A program made the position numbers and the translations under genes. This document shows, in pieces, positions 31,803 through 41,336 of a stretch of 64,000 nucleotides of DNA (position 1 is the first letter of the stretch; every line of letters starts with the position of its first letter). The stretch spans positions 62,001 to 126,000 of the forward strand of contig WLPT01000002.1 in assembly GCA_009698675.1 (NCBI GenBank), given 5' to 3'. Source of the stretch: Actinomycetota bacterium (GTDB lineage: Bacteria > Actinomycetota > Actinomycetes > Nanopelagicales > Nanopelagicaceae). Below the pieces are notes generated by a model. That model made no database searches. It was not told where the DNA came from and saw only the letters and a list, made by a program, of their open reading frames with translations.

Positions 31803-32399
31803 CTACTGTACCTGTTGCAGCGCCGCTCGTGCCACTTCCTCAATAAAGTATCGATGGATGCGGTGATCTGCGGTGAGTTCTGGATGAAATGATGTTGCCA
31901 ATATTGTGGAAGAGCGCACTGCAACAGGATGCGAACCGACCTCTGCTAAAACTTCAACACCTAACCCAACCCGTTCAACCCAGGGCGCCCGAATAAAGAC
32001 GGCACGTATTGCCTCATTAGATCCATCGGCAAATGCGATGTCTGACTCAAAGGAATCTACCTGCCTACCAAATGCGTTGCGTCGCACGGTTATGTTGAGA
32101 CCGCCAAAACTCTCTTGACCATCTGTGGCATCTAGAATCTGATCGGCCAACAAAATCATTCCAGCGCAAGATCCATAGACTGGCATACCAGCTTTGATGC
32201 GCCAGGCTATGGGATCGAATAGATCAAAAATCTTTGCCAGATGGGAAATAGTTGTCGACTCACCACCAGGAATAACAAGGGCATCCACCAGGGCTAACTC
32301 TTCTGGGCGTCGAATAGTTGTTGGATAAACACCACAGGCGATCAGCGCGGCAAAGTGCTCACGAACATCACCTTGAAGTGCAAGTACTCCAACTTTCAT
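31803..32399 (-). CDS. pdxT: Pyridoxal 5'-phosphate synthase glutaminase subunit PdxT
   Basis: This 198-residue class I-type glutaminase supplies ammonia to PdxS for vitamin B6 synthesis. It has [13 protein letters not shown], the oxyanion segment IPGGESTTI, the nucleophile elbow [11 protein letters not shown], and the catalytic His-Glu in SFHPELT. It is 12 bases downstream of pdxS. Confidence 0.97.
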   Translation of the reverse strand: MKVGVLALQGDVREHFAALIACGVYPTTIRRPEELALVDALVIPGGESTTISHLAKIFDLFDPIAWRIKAGMPVYGSCAGMILLADQILDATDGQESFGGLNITVRRNAFGRQVDSFESDIAFADGSNEAIRAVFIRAPWVERVGLGVEVLAEVGSHPVAVRSSTILATSFHPELTADHRIHRYFIEEVARAALQQVQ

Positions 32400-32411
32400 A
32401 GTACTTTCGAA

Positions 32412-33299
32412 CTACCAACCACGATCTGCAAGACGATGTGGTGCTGGAAGATCTGCGACGTTAATTCCAACCATCGCCTCACCTAAACCGCGCGATGCAT
32501 CGGCGATCACTTTTGGATCATCCCAAAAAGTAGTTGCTCGTACGCACGCTGCCGCGCGCTGAGCAGGGTTACCCGACTTGAATATTCCCGAGCCAATAAA
32601 GACCCCATCTGCCCCCATGCTCATCATTAATGCTGCATCGGCAGGGGTCGCAATACCTCCTGCAGTAAAGAGAACAACTGGAAGTTTGCCTTTTTCAGCA
32701 ACCTCTTTTACTAACTCAAAAGGAGCCTGTAACTCTTTGGCGGCAACATACAACTCGTCTTCACGAAGAGATGAGAGGCGACGAATCTCGCCATTGATCT
32801 CGCGCATGTGCTGCATCGCATTTGATACATCACCCGTACCGGCCTCGCCCTTAGAGCGAATCATCGCCGCACCTTCATTAATGCGACGAAGTGCCTCCCC
32901 AAGATTTGTCGCTCCACAAACGAATGGAACTGTGAAACCCCATTTATCAATATGATTTTTGTAATCGGCTGGAGTCAACACTTCTGACTCATCGATGTAG
33001 TCCACACCGAGTGATTGAAGAACTTGCGCTTCAACAAAGTGTCCAATGCGGGCCTTGGCCATAACTGGAATCGAAACGGCAGCTTTAATCTTTTCAATCA
33101 TGTCTGGATCAGACATGCGCGCAACGCCACCTTGGGCGCGGATATCGGCTGGGACGCGCTCAAGTGCCATCACTGCAACGGCACCAGCATCTTCGGCAAT
33201 CTTTGCTTGCTCTGCGTTAACAACATCCATAATGACGCCGCCCTTGAGCATCTCTGCCATGCCACGCTTGACTCGCCCAGTACCAGTTTCTTGCGCCAT
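32412..33299 (-). CDS. pdxS: Pyridoxal 5'-phosphate synthase subunit PdxS
   Basis: This protein of about 295 residues builds PLP from ribose 5-phosphate, glyceraldehyde 3-phosphate and ammonia. [23 protein letters not shown] is the conserved N-terminus; the catalytic lysines lie in VMAKARIGH and [14 protein letters not shown] regions, and [17 protein letters not shown] is the phosphate site. The track begins at a TTG at 33311, but the ATG at 33299 follows GGAGAAGG and fits the family. With pdxT it makes the DXP-independent B6 route. Confidence 0.96.
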   Translation of the reverse strand: MAQETGTGRVKRGMAEMLKGGVIMDVVNAEQAKIAEDAGAVAVMALERVPADIRAQGGVARMSDPDMIEKIKAAVSIPVMAKARIGHFVEAQVLQSLGVDYIDESEVLTPADYKNHIDKWGFTVPFVCGATNLGEALRRINEGAAMIRSKGEAGTGDVSNAMQHMREINGEIRRLSSLREDELYVAAKELQAPFELVKEVAEKGKLPVVLFTAGGIATPADAALMMSMGADGVFIGSGIFKSGNPAQRAAACVRATTFWDDPKVIADASRGLGEAMVGINVADLPAPHRLADRGW

Positions 33300-33336
33300 T
33301 ACCTTCTCCAATTGTTAAGAGTGTGAGAGGGATATC

Positions 33337-34353
33337 CTACTTTGTTGGCGAGGGCTTGGCGCTCGCTGGAATCAGCGTGAAATCTGGCTCTGTATCGGTT
33401 AAGGCCACCCACACTTGACCTGGTGCAAAGGCGAGCTCCTTGCCATCTAAGCCCCTCCACGTCGTGCCAACGGCACTCGAGCTTCGACTCCATGTTGCAG
33501 TAAAGCTCTTGCCATCACGCAAGATATATCCACTCCCGCTTCCTACTGTATTTGAGAACGGTGTGACTCCTCCGAACTTGTCGTGATAGATAGATGGCGT
33601 AATTGAGAGAAGTTGAATCACGAAGGTCGTTGGGCCAAGAACCCTTCCAGTATCGGATAGATCGGGTTCATTGTTGTGTTTTAAATGCCAACGATTATCA
33701 GTTGGTGACCAAATGACGGTGTACTGGGCTGCCGGCCAATGAAGTACAGCCTGTGTAATGGGCACGCCCACGGTTTTTTCATCTCCGAAACTCCAACCAA
33801 CTGATTTCGCCGAATCGACCACATAGCCCTTCTCTTTAACTCTTTGCATTAAAAGATCTGCTCGAAGAACCATCGCAAAGGGCGAGTTACGGGTCGGATC
33901 GGTTGTATAAATCGTTGGAGACTGGGCCTGCGCTCCTAGATTTGCAACATTTGCCGCTGCGATTACTGGAAGCAGTTTTTTCTGCGCGCCACTATAAGCA
34001 AAAGCGACCCGACCGTATTGGCTTAAAATTTCAATATCAGAGATACGCGCGCTGCGAACAGGACCTACACGGGTAGGGATAACCGATGAAAAAACGGCAG
34101 CCAATCGTGTTAATCCACCCTCAACTTGCTCGATATAGACGACATCTGCATCCTCTAAGCCAATTTGAGGGTGAGCTGCATTTGTATCGTCAATTTTTAC
34201 CACGAGCAAAGCTCCATTGACTCCTGGGCGTCCGCTCAAAAGATTCTTTTCAATAGGTGCAGGTGTAACGCTCTTGAGTGTCGAAGAGAGGCTGGAACAA
34301 CTTGTTAGAAATACAACTGCGATAACCGCAGTTGAAATATATTTATAGCGCAT
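33337..34353 (-). CDS. DUF3048 (YerB-like) lipoprotein
   Basis: This protein of about 338 residues starts with a lipoprotein signal peptide (MRYKYISTAVIAVVFLTSCSS, lipobox LTSC). The mature part matches the DUF3048 family: RPGVNGALLVVKIDDTNAAHPQIGLEDADVVYIEQVEGG, TRVGPVRSARISD, and the C-terminal DGKEL-GQVWVAL region. YerB-type proteins are of unknown function and probably act at the outer face of the membrane. The ATG at 34353 is preferred to the track start three codons upstream because it gives a clean signal peptide. It overlaps the upstream LemA-like gene. Confidence 0.82.
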   Translation of the reverse strand: MRYKYISTAVIAVVFLTSCSSLSSTLKSVTPAPIEKNLLSGRPGVNGALLVVKIDDTNAAHPQIGLEDADVVYIEQVEGGLTRLAAVFSSVIPTRVGPVRSARISDIEILSQYGRVAFAYSGAQKKLLPVIAAANVANLGAQAQSPTIYTTDPTRNSPFAMVLRADLLMQRVKEKGYVVDSAKSVGWSFGDEKTVGVPITQAVLHWPAAQYTVIWSPTDNRWHLKHNNEPDLSDTGRVLGPTTFVIQLLSITPSIYHDKFGGVTPFSNTVGSGSGYILRDGKSFTATWSRSSSAVGTTWRGLDGKELAFAPGQVWVALTDTEPDFTLIPASAKPSPTK

Positions 34354-34846
34354 CGGACTCAAACTCGTAAGTCACCGGCAACGGCGCAGTTCCAGCCAAG
34401 CGGAAGAATCGGATTGCAAACTTGGCTCGAACCGCTTGTGTAGATGAAACCGCGTCGGTATGAATAGCTATCGCAATTTCAATCTTTGCCGTTAACGCAG
34501 CAAGCTCACCTAGTAGCGCCTGCTCTGCAATATTGGCATGGCTCTGTCCATCGACAATTAGTAGAGCTAGGGAGCCCGAAAGCGCCATCTCTGCCGCTGA
34601 GCGATCCTCCACGCTAGCCTCGCGAGCTTGATAGGCCGCAGATGTTAAAAGAAGTGAAGATGCAGGATCAACAAACTCGCTATGGGCGATCTCCAAAGCG
34701 ATGGCGGCACGCCGTTGTAGAAGGCCATCCAGGTTGGCCCAGCTTGTTTCAACGCGATGATGCAGACGATCGAGTCGAGTAGCAAGGAAGGAGAGATACC
34801 AAAGAGTGAGCAAAACTATCAAGGCAATCGTCATCGCCGTCTTCAA
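34343..34846 (-). CDS. LemA-like membrane-anchored protein
   Basis: This 167-residue protein has a single N-terminal membrane helix (MTIALIVLLTLWYLSFLAT). The helical region TRLDRLHHRVETSWANLDGLLQRR resembles the LemA-family signature. No enzyme motif is visible and the function is unknown. It lies between pimA and the DUF3048 lipoprotein gene; in mycobacteria a conserved membrane protein gene occupies the same place next to pimA. The TTG start at 34846 has a GGGAGATAGGA stretch upstream; an ATG four codons in is the alternative. Confidence 0.6.
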   Translation of the reverse strand: MKTAMTIALIVLLTLWYLSFLATRLDRLHHRVETSWANLDGLLQRRAAIALEIAHSEFVDPASSLLLTSAAYQAREASVEDRSAAEMALSGSLALLIVDGQSHANIAEQALLGELAALTAKIEIAIAIHTDAVSSTQAVRAKFAIRFFRLAGTAPLPVTYEFESDAL

Positions 34847-34849
34847 TTC

Positions 34850-36028
34850 CTATCTCCCATCTCTACTTAAGAAACGATTCCACGAACGTGTTTCAGAAGT
34901 CAAAGAAATCTTTTGACCCCCCACCATCGCCATTTCGTATATTGAAAAAATCTGCTCTGCAACTACATCCCAATCAAATATCTGTGCATGCTCCTTGCCG
35001 ATTTTGGCCAACTCTTCGCGCTTGGAGTTATCGCGTAGCAAATCAATGACAACTTTAGCCAGATCTGTTGAATCTTCGGATTTAAACAGGGCACCGAATT
35101 GACCGCCGGCCAAAAGGGAGTCAAATGCTGGAATATCACTAGCTACAACACAGGCACCACCCGCTAAGGCTTCGGCCAAAATAATTCCAAAGGACTCGCC
35201 TCCAGTATTTGGCGCGACATAGAGTGCAACCGATGACATGAAATCTGCCTTTTCCTCTTCGCTAATGCGGCCTAAAAACTCAAATCGGTGTCGCAGTTGT
35301 GAATCTATCGACTTCACTACGTCTTTATGATCTCCTGGTCCGGCTACAAATACCTTCACATCTGGTGCAAAGCGCGCGATTATCGGCAATGCATCGAGCA
35401 GAACTTGCAGCCCTTTGCGCGGCTCTTCAAACCTACCAATGAAGCCAATTGTATTTCCTGACCATTTTTCTTGACGTCGACCGTTGGCGTAGCGCTTTGC
35501 GTAAATACCATTCGGTATAACAACTGCATCTGTATCTAAATGTGAAGTCAAAGTTAGGCGGGCCGCCTCTGATACCGCGATACGTGCCGAGAGTTTCTCG
35601 ATAGCAGGCTCCAAAATGGGACCGATCGCATAGATGACTTTCTGGTGTTTTGCCGCCGCATGAAAAGTGCCCACCATCGGCCCCTCCGCCGCCCAACATG
35701 CAAGAAGTGAAATCGAAGGAATAGCAGGTTCGTGCAGATGCAAAATATCGAACTCTCCGGCCGAGATCCATTGACGCACCCTGGCGAAGGCGATGGGACC
35801 AAAGAGCACACGGGCCACGGCACCGTTATATGGAATTGCAATCGGTTTACCAGCACTAACAACGTAAGGTGGAAGTTTGCTTTCATCTGTCACTGGCGCT
35901 AGAACTGAAACACTATGGCCGTTGGCAATGAGATATTCGGCCAAATCTCGAACGTGGTTCTGGACTCCACCGGGTGTATCCCAGCCATACGGGCAGACAA
36001 TGCCAATCTTTAGTTTCGCAGTCAGCAT
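34850..36028 (-). CDS. pimA: Phosphatidyl-myo-inositol mannosyltransferase
   Basis: This 392-residue GT4-family (GT-B fold) enzyme adds the first mannose from GDP-mannose to phosphatidylinositol at the inner membrane face. It has IGIVCPYGWDTPGGVQNHV at the N-terminus, the nucleotide-binding IGFIGRFEEPRKGLQVLLDAL, and the donor-site ESFGIILAEALAGGACVVASD. Gene order PI synthase-patA-pimA matches mycobacteria. It overlaps the patA stop. Confidence 0.93.
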   Translation of the reverse strand: MLTAKLKIGIVCPYGWDTPGGVQNHVRDLAEYLIANGHSVSVLAPVTDESKLPPYVVSAGKPIAIPYNGAVARVLFGPIAFARVRQWISAGEFDILHLHEPAIPSISLLACWAAEGPMVGTFHAAAKHQKVIYAIGPILEPAIEKLSARIAVSEAARLTLTSHLDTDAVVIPNGIYAKRYANGRRQEKWSGNTIGFIGRFEEPRKGLQVLLDALPIIARFAPDVKVFVAGPGDHKDVVKSIDSQLRHRFEFLGRISEEEKADFMSSVALYVAPNTGGESFGIILAEALAGGACVVASDIPAFDSLLAGGQFGALFKSEDSTDLAKVVIDLLRDNSKREELAKIGKEHAQIFDWDVVAEQIFSIYEMAMVGGQKISLTSETRSWNRFLSRDGR

Positions 36029-36909
36029 TAACTACGCTCCTTAAAATCCCCGTCGATCCAAATCCGTTGCATCATGTGCCAATCCTGCGGGTGTGCGGCT
36101 ATCCCCTTAGCAAAGAGGTCTGCACTCGATTGAACAATCGTTGAGATTTTTTCACTTTCACTACCTTGCCTTGGCATTGGCACCATCTCGAAATCTATAT
36201 GAATGCCAGATTCGGTATAGGAAATCATCGCATAAATCAGTGGCGCGCCAGTTTTTAGAGCCAACACAGCTGGGCCTGCTGGCATTCTCGCCGGCCCCCC
36301 GAAAAAAGTAACATCGATACCTGAGCGCGATAGGTCTCGATCTGCGGCAAGAGCGACTACGCAACCTGATCGAAGGCGCTGAGCTAACGTTGGGATTACA
36401 CGAGCATCTAAGGCAAGGGCCTCCATTCCGAAAGCGGCGCGATAGGACATAAACTTTTTAAATAGCGCTTCAGGTTTTAAATGCTCGGCGACCGTTACAA
36501 GTTTTGCGCCTCTGGCGCAGAAAAACGCTGCTGCATGATCGTAGTTTCCGACGTGGGCCAACGTAACAATGGCACCTTTTCCAGCGACGATGGCATCTAG
36601 GAGCAGATGTTCATCGGTTGTGGTCACTGTATTTTGAATTCTCTGTGCAGACCAATCTGGTAATCTAAAGGTGTCGCACCAATAGCGAATGGCAGAGCGC
36701 ATCGCTTTGTAAACCAATAAATCTAAATCGAGCGCAGTGATTGCAGGCTGTGTTCGCGCCAGATTTGATCGTAAGCGTTGTACGCTCGGACCGTTTCGCT
36801 TCGTGATGTAGTCAGATATCTTGTATGCACTTTCGTAGGCAAATCCTTCAGGTAACCACCGCAACACCCGCCATGCAGCAAAGTAACCCCAAGCAGTCAA
36901 GGTCTGCAC
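36028..36909 (-). CDS. Phosphatidylinositol mannoside acyltransferase (PatA-like)
   Basis: This 293-residue protein of the LpxL/HtrB-like lysophospholipid acyltransferase superfamily starts with GTG. The catalytic HX4D motif is present in LAHVGNYDHAAAFF. A second conserved region, AADRDLSRSGIDVTFFGGPARMPAGPAVLAL, helps bind the acyl donor and acceptor. In mycobacteria the equivalent enzyme acylates the mannose of PIM. Its location between pimA and PI synthase genes supports that role. Confidence 0.88.
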   Translation of the reverse strand: MQTLTAWGYFAAWRVLRWLPEGFAYESAYKISDYITKRNGPSVQRLRSNLARTQPAITALDLDLLVYKAMRSAIRYWCDTFRLPDWSAQRIQNTVTTTDEHLLLDAIVAGKGAIVTLAHVGNYDHAAAFFCARGAKLVTVAEHLKPEALFKKFMSYRAAFGMEALALDARVIPTLAQRLRSGCVVALAADRDLSRSGIDVTFFGGPARMPAGPAVLALKTGAPLIYAMISYTESGIHIDFEMVPMPRQGSESEKISTIVQSSADLFAKGIAAHPQDWHMMQRIWIDGDFKERS

Positions 36910-36912
36910 AAT

Positions 36913-37509
36913 TTAAACCATAGCTTTCTTGATAATAATCAACCGTTGAACGACTGTTATAAAAGCAAGGAGTGCAAGCAACCAGATGCCAATACTCAGA
37001 ACGTAAGGCACTCCAAGTCCATCAAGTGCAATAGCACAGAGGGAAATAATTAACCTCTCTGTTCGCTCTGCAATCCCGCCGGAGCATGGGATTGAAAAGC
37101 TTTCAGCTTTTGCGCGAATATATGGGACCAGCATTCCAGTTACTAATGCAATAAGAACAACGATCGCCAACTTGTCATCATGACGGATAAGAAAAAGTGC
37201 TAAACCAATCAAAATCGCTGAATCGGTAATACGATCGATCGTGGAATCTAGAAAACCACCCCAACGACTTGCGCCAACTTTAGATATACGCGCCATCGCT
37301 CCATCAAAGAGATCGCTCAAAGCAAATAGAGCGATGATCGCCGTGCCGCGCAAGAAATCACCTCGTGGGTAAAAAAAGAGCGATGAGAGGAGAACACCAA
37401 TGGCGCCCACCCAGGTCACAGCATTTGCGGTGATTCCAATACGCAGAGCAAATGAGGCTACGGGCGTTATAAATCTCGTAACCGCAGGTTTGAAAATGCC
37501 ACTAATCAT
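36913..37509 (-). CDS. pgsA: CDP-alcohol phosphatidyltransferase, probable phosphatidylinositol (phosphate) synthase
   Basis: This membrane enzyme of about 198 residues carries the complete CDP-alcohol phosphotransferase signature in LSDLFDGAMARISKVGASRW followed by GGFLDSTIDR, that is D-x2-D-G-x2-A-R-x9-G-x3-D-x3-D. It is expected to make phosphatidylinositol phosphate from CDP-diacylglycerol and inositol phosphate. I use the ATG at 37509 (MISGIFKPAVTRFITP), the usual N-terminus. A strong GGGAGG lies unusually close to it, two bases away. The track start at 37578 would overlap the divergent gene. Confidence 0.9.
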   Translation of the reverse strand: MISGIFKPAVTRFITPVASFALRIGITANAVTWVGAIGVLLSSLFFYPRGDFLRGTAIIALFALSDLFDGAMARISKVGASRWGGFLDSTIDRITDSAILIGLALFLIRHDDKLAIVVLIALVTGMLVPYIRAKAESFSIPCSGGIAERTERLIISLCAIALDGLGVPYVLSIGIWLLALLAFITVVQRLIIIKKAMV

Positions 37510-37533
37510 CACCTCCCATCGTAGGCTGAGCAG

Positions 37534-38118
37534 GTGAATTCCACTGCATCTGAGCCTGCCATCGCCGTCTATGGCCATGAGGGAGCATCGCCTTCAATCG
37601 TGGCCGAGGTCTTTGGCGGGCGGGTATTACAGGTCCTTGACCCAGAATCGGATTGTGCAATCTTTGTAATTAATCCATCCATGGGAATCGATCAGGCAAC
37701 GATCGATTTGTGGCAGGCGCTAGATGATTTACAAACACCTCGATTGGTTGTCGTCACCCATCTTGAAAATCAGGATGCAGATTTTGACGATGCCATCATG
37801 TTAGCCAATCGCGTCTTTGATCACATGGCTACTCCATATTTAGTGCTACACGATGATCAAGGTTTGCCCTGCGCACTTATTAGTCTTGCGACGATGCGAA
37901 TCATTGACTACAACACAGCCCCTCCTAGGGATATGGCCTGCGAGCCTGAACATGAAACTTTGGTGCAAGAGTTTCGCGACGAGTACCTAGAGCTTTCTAG
38001 CTCTCTTGGCGACGGGGCATTTGCTGCCGGTCTACTTTTTCCCGCGATACCTTTGTGGATTGAAAAAGGTATTGGTGTAGATGTAGTGAAAACTTATTTA
38101 GCCGAACTTGGGGTTTAA
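37534..38118 (+). CDS. Degenerate translational-GTPase-like protein (EF-G G-domain relic)
   Basis: I cannot assign this 194-residue protein to a named family, but it reads like a decayed EF-G/FusA2 GTP-binding domain. GHEGASPS stands where GHxGxGKT (the P-loop) would be, with the lysine lost. DCAIFVINPSMGIDQATIDLW resembles DAAIVVVDAVxGVQxQT. VVTHLENQDADFDDAI stands for VNKLDRExADF, with NKxD replaced by THLE. The switch and DxxG motifs are absent. GTP binding is therefore unlikely. It starts with GTG, diverges from the PI synthase gene by 24 bases and abuts the HIT gene tail to tail. Confidence 0.6.
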   Translation: MNSTASEPAIAVYGHEGASPSIVAEVFGGRVLQVLDPESDCAIFVINPSMGIDQATIDLWQALDDLQTPRLVVVTHLENQDADFDDAIMLANRVFDHMATPYLVLHDDQGLPCALISLATMRIIDYNTAPPRDMACEPEHETLVQEFRDEYLELSSSLGDGAFAAGLLFPAIPLWIEKGIGVDVVKTYLAELGV

Positions 38119-38640
38119 TTACCAGTTTGCGACGATCTCGTCTCGAGTCACCATCAAAAGTTGTGGCAAGACTTTAGTCTGACCAATTATCGGCATGAAA
38201 TTTGCATCACCACTCCAACGTGGAACAACGTGCTGATGAATATGCTCGGCTACGCCCGCACCTGAAATAGCTCCTTGATTCATTCCCAAATTAAATCCAT
38301 CGGGAGAAGAGGCTTTACGAATCGCTGACATTGCATGCGAGCTCAGTGCTGAGATCTCATCGCGCTCTTGTGCACTCAAATCAGTTAAGTCGGCCACATG
38401 ACGATATGCGCACACTAATAGGTGCCCCGGGTTGTATGGATAAAGATTCATTACAACAAAGGCCGTTATACCCCTATGAACAATTAACCCTTCATCATCC
38501 TTTAACGTCGGGATACGGCAGAAGGGGCACTCGATCTCGTTGGTTTCAAGAGGGCGATTCTCGCCTCGAAGATAGTCAAGTCGATGTGGCGCCCACAAAC
38601 GAGCCCAACTATCAGGCATACCCAAACCGTCGACAGTCAT
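38119..38640 (-). CDS. HIT-family nucleotide hydrolase or Ap4A phosphorylase-like protein
   Basis: This 173-residue HIT protein has the active-site triad motif HIHQHVVPRW and an N-terminal CPFCRIP zinc-type half-motif. MNLYPYNPGHLLVCAYRHVADL is the characteristic HIT core. The actinobacterial homologue beside thrS and PI synthase has been studied in mycobacteria as an AP4A phosphorylase, and the WxxxRxxYLRG-like start (PHRLDYLRGENRP) agrees with that group. The precise substrate is not proven from sequence. Confidence 0.9.
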   Translation of the reverse strand: MTVDGLGMPDSWARLWAPHRLDYLRGENRPLETNEIECPFCRIPTLKDDEGLIVHRGITAFVVMNLYPYNPGHLLVCAYRHVADLTDLSAQERDEISALSSHAMSAIRKASSPDGFNLGMNQGAISGAGVAEHIHQHVVPRWSGDANFMPIIGQTKVLPQLLMVTRDEIVANW

Positions 38641-38642
38641 CG

Positions 38643-40631
38643 CTAAACCTGAGTACGTTCGAGGACTATTTTCTTAATCTCGGCAATCGCATCAGCTATT
38701 GGAATTCCATTTTTCTGTTCGCCATTTCGATAGCGAAATGAAACGGCGCCCGCGGCTTGATCCTCCTCACCGGCAATGACCATAAATGGAATCTTCTGCA
38801 GCTGCGCATTGCGCACCTTCTTTTGCATCCGATCATCAGAGCTATCGAGTTCGGTGCGAATACCGGCCTTTCGCATCTGGGACATTACATCGGCTAAGTA
38901 ATCAGAAAATGCCTCGGCAACTGGAATTCCAATCGCCTGTACAGGCGCAAGCCATGGTGGAAAAGCGCCAGCATAATGTTCGGTTAAGACGCCGAAGAAG
39001 CGCTCAATTGAACCAAAGAGTGCGCGATGGATCATAACTGGACGCTGACGAGATCCATCGGGTGCGGCATATTCGAGTTCAAAGCGTTGAGGAAGTTGAA
39101 AATCTACTTGAATCGTAGACATCTGCCATGTACGTCCAATGGCATCTTTAGCCTGTACGGAAATCTTTGGACCATAGAAGGCCGCCCCACCCTCATCTAA
39201 GACTAATTCGAGATTTTGAGCTGTTGCAGCCTGTCGCAGAGCTTGAGTTGCCTCAAGCCAATCGCTATCTTCGCCAACAGATTTCTCGGGGTTACGCGTA
39301 GAGAGTTCGAGATAGAAATCGTTGAGGCCGTAATCGCGCAGCAAGTTAAGTACGAATGTCAGCAGCGAGTCGAGTTCAGCGACCATCTGCTCCTTGGTGC
39401 AGTAAATATGTGCATCATCCTGAGTAAATCCGCGCGCACGAGTAATGCCATGCAAAACTCCAGATTTTTCATAACGATAAACCGTACCGAATTCGAAAAG
39501 ACGCAATGGAAGTTCACGATAGGAGCGACCACGTGAACGGTAAATTAGATTATGAAATGGGCAGTTCATTGGCTTCATGTAGTACTGCTGGCCCGCGCGT
39601 TTAATCGTCCCATCGGCGTGAAGCTCTTCATCTAAAATCATTGGCGGGTACATGCCATCGGCATACCACTGCAAGTGTCCAGAGGTTTCAAAGAGTGCGG
39701 CCTTGGTCAAATGGGGTGAGTAGACAAACTCGTACCCCTCGTCCTCATGGCGCTTACGCGAGTAATCCTCCATCGCACGTCGAACGATTCCGCCCTTGGG
39801 ATGGAAAACGGCAAGTCCAGATCCAATCTCTTCAGGAAATGAGAAGAGATCAAGCTCTGTTCCAAGACGTCGATGGTCGCGCTTTTCAGCTTCGGCTAAG
39901 AGTTCAAGATATGCATTGAGTTCATCTTGCGAGGGCCAAGCGGTGCCATAAATTCGCTGCAGCATTGGATTCTTTTCAGAGCCACGCCAGTATGCCGCCG
40001 CAGTCCTCATCAATTTGAACGCTGGAATATGTTTGGTCGAAGGAAGGTGTGGACCACGGCAAAGGTCGCTCCACACCGGATTACCATCACGTCCTAAATT
40101 GTCATAGATCGTTAGCTCGGAGCCACCGACTTCAACGCTTGCCTCTTCACCTGCTGGCCCCTTAATTCCAATGAGCTCACATTTATAGGGCTCATGTGCC
40201 AACTCTTTGAGCGCATCTGCCTCAGTGATTACACGCCGACGAAAACGTTGCCCCTCTTTTACAATTTTACGCATTGCACTTTCAATCTTTACAAGATCAT
40301 CGGGATTGAAAGTTTGTGTTGGATCAAAGTCGTAATAAAAACCATCTTTGATTGGCGGCCCAATCCCAAGACGCGTATTTGCGAAAACCTCTTGCACGGC
40401 TTGTGCCATTACATGTGCCGTCGAGTGGCGCAATACGGAAACTCCATCGGGTGAAGAGATCAAAACCCCTTCGACAATATCTCCTGGTGCTAACTCACTC
40501 CACAGGTCTTTGAGCACACCGTTGACCCGCGCCACGACAACATCCTTGTTCTCGGCAAAGAGATTGGTAGGACGCGCATCTGCCTCAACCGAGCGCAGCT
40601 GGCCATCCACCGTAATCTCAATCGTTGACAT
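38643..40631 (-). CDS. thrS: Threonyl-tRNA synthetase
   Basis: This 662-residue enzyme has an N-terminal TGS domain, an editing domain with [15 protein letters not shown], and the class II core with [51 protein letters not shown] and [18 protein letters not shown]. The zinc-ligand cysteine in MNCPFH is present. The C-terminal anticodon domain ends in IVLERTQV. No T-box leader is visible in the 120 bases upstream. Confidence 0.98.
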   Translation of the reverse strand: MSTIEITVDGQLRSVEADARPTNLFAENKDVVVARVNGVLKDLWSELAPGDIVEGVLISSPDGVSVLRHSTAHVMAQAVQEVFANTRLGIGPPIKDGFYYDFDPTQTFNPDDLVKIESAMRKIVKEGQRFRRRVITEADALKELAHEPYKCELIGIKGPAGEEASVEVGGSELTIYDNLGRDGNPVWSDLCRGPHLPSTKHIPAFKLMRTAAAYWRGSEKNPMLQRIYGTAWPSQDELNAYLELLAEAEKRDHRRLGTELDLFSFPEEIGSGLAVFHPKGGIVRRAMEDYSRKRHEDEGYEFVYSPHLTKAALFETSGHLQWYADGMYPPMILDEELHADGTIKRAGQQYYMKPMNCPFHNLIYRSRGRSYRELPLRLFEFGTVYRYEKSGVLHGITRARGFTQDDAHIYCTKEQMVAELDSLLTFVLNLLRDYGLNDFYLELSTRNPEKSVGEDSDWLEATQALRQAATAQNLELVLDEGGAAFYGPKISVQAKDAIGRTWQMSTIQVDFQLPQRFELEYAAPDGSRQRPVMIHRALFGSIERFFGVLTEHYAGAFPPWLAPVQAIGIPVAEAFSDYLADVMSQMRKAGIRTELDSSDDRMQKKVRNAQLQKIPFMVIAGEEDQAAGAVSFRYRNGEQKNGIPIADAIAEIKKIVLERTQV

Positions 40632-40751
40632 GCCAGTAGCCTACCGAATCAGCCCAACTCATCGTTGACCTGCACTCCCCCGTCGATTCTGCGATGTGAG
40701 TACATCTCACTTTGGCGCTAGAGGCATACCTAGGATAGATTTCGACTCCTC

Positions 40752-40824
40752 GCGGACGTAGCGCAGTTGGTAGCGCGGAACCTTGCCAAGGTTCAGGTCG
40801 CCGGTTCGAACCCGGTCGTCCGCT
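40752..40824 (+). tRNA. tRNA-Gly (GCC)
   Basis: The acceptor stem GCGGACG pairs with CGTCCGC, the anticodon arm is GAACCTTGCCAAGGTTC with anticodon GCC, and the T-loop GGTTCGAACCC is standard. The discriminator base is T and the CCA end is not encoded. A plausible promoter (TTGGCG, 17 bases, ATAGAT) ends about ten bases before the tRNA. Confidence 0.95.
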
Positions 40825-40853
40825 CTGATACATCGCCCTGGCGATATGTAATT

Positions 40854-40924
40854 GGTCGGGTGGCCGAGAGGCGAGGCAAGGGACTGCAAATCCCTCTACA
40901 CGGGTTCAAATCCCGTCCCGACCT
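40854..40924 (+). tRNA. tRNA-Cys (GCA)
   Basis: The acceptor stem GGTCGGG pairs with CCCGACC, the anticodon arm is GGGACTGCAAATCCC with anticodon GCA, and the T arm is CGGGTTCAAATCCCG. The discriminator T is followed by an encoded CCA (40925-40927). It lies 29 bases after tRNA-Gly, probably on the same transcript. Confidence 0.95.
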
Positions 40925-40961
40925 CCATCATTAAATACCAACTTATGGGAAGGTTTGAGCC

Positions 40962-41300
40962 ATGAGTGAATCAACTAGGCCATGGGGTCGCTATGAGATT
41001 CTCCATGAGAGCAGTTCTCATAAAGTTAAATGCATATGGGTCTACCCCGGTAAACGACTTTCCTATCAGCGCCACCAAAAACGCGCCGAACACTGGTTCA
41101 TAATCTCTGGACAAGCCCTTGTTACACACAATGGTGCGCAGAGAACTATGAGTTCAGGAGAGAGCATCGATATAGCAATCGGAGATTTACATAGAGTTGA
41201 AAACACTGGATCAGCAGACGTCGTATTCATCGAAGTCCAGACGGGAACATACTTTGGTGAAGATGATATTGAGCGTATTGAGGATGATTTCGGGCGCTGA
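40962..41300 (+). CDS. Cupin-domain protein, phosphomannose isomerase type II-like
   Basis: This 112-residue single-domain cupin resembles the C-terminal isomerase domain of ManC/AlgA-type bifunctional enzymes. RPWGRYEILHES is followed by the metal-binding YQRHQKRAEHWFIISGQALV and the second cupin motif GDLHRVENTGSADVVFIEVQTG. Such stand-alone cupins are commonly annotated as mannose-6-phosphate isomerases, but activity on that substrate is not certain. It is placed between tRNA-Cys and tRNA-Val on the same strand. Confidence 0.85.
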   Translation: MSESTRPWGRYEILHESSSHKVKCIWVYPGKRLSYQRHQKRAEHWFIISGQALVTHNGAQRTMSSGESIDIAIGDLHRVENTGSADVVFIEVQTGTYFGEDDIERIEDDFGR

Positions 41301-41336
41301 ATTAAACAAATATCGTGGGGTATGATTTCCCAGCAA

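Noticed and set aside
37534-38118. Functional GTPase annotation
   Set aside because: P-loop lysine, DxxG and NKxD are all missing, so nucleotide binding cannot be claimed.
40632-40751. Possible T-box leader for thrS
   Set aside because: The 120 bases upstream of thrS show no T-box core sequence and also serve as the upstream region of tRNA-Gly on the other strand.
40618-40889. Minus-strand ORFs of 60-71 residues over the tRNA genes
   Set aside because: They cover the tRNA-Gly and tRNA-Cys genes and the thrS start, and their translations are simply antisense tRNA.
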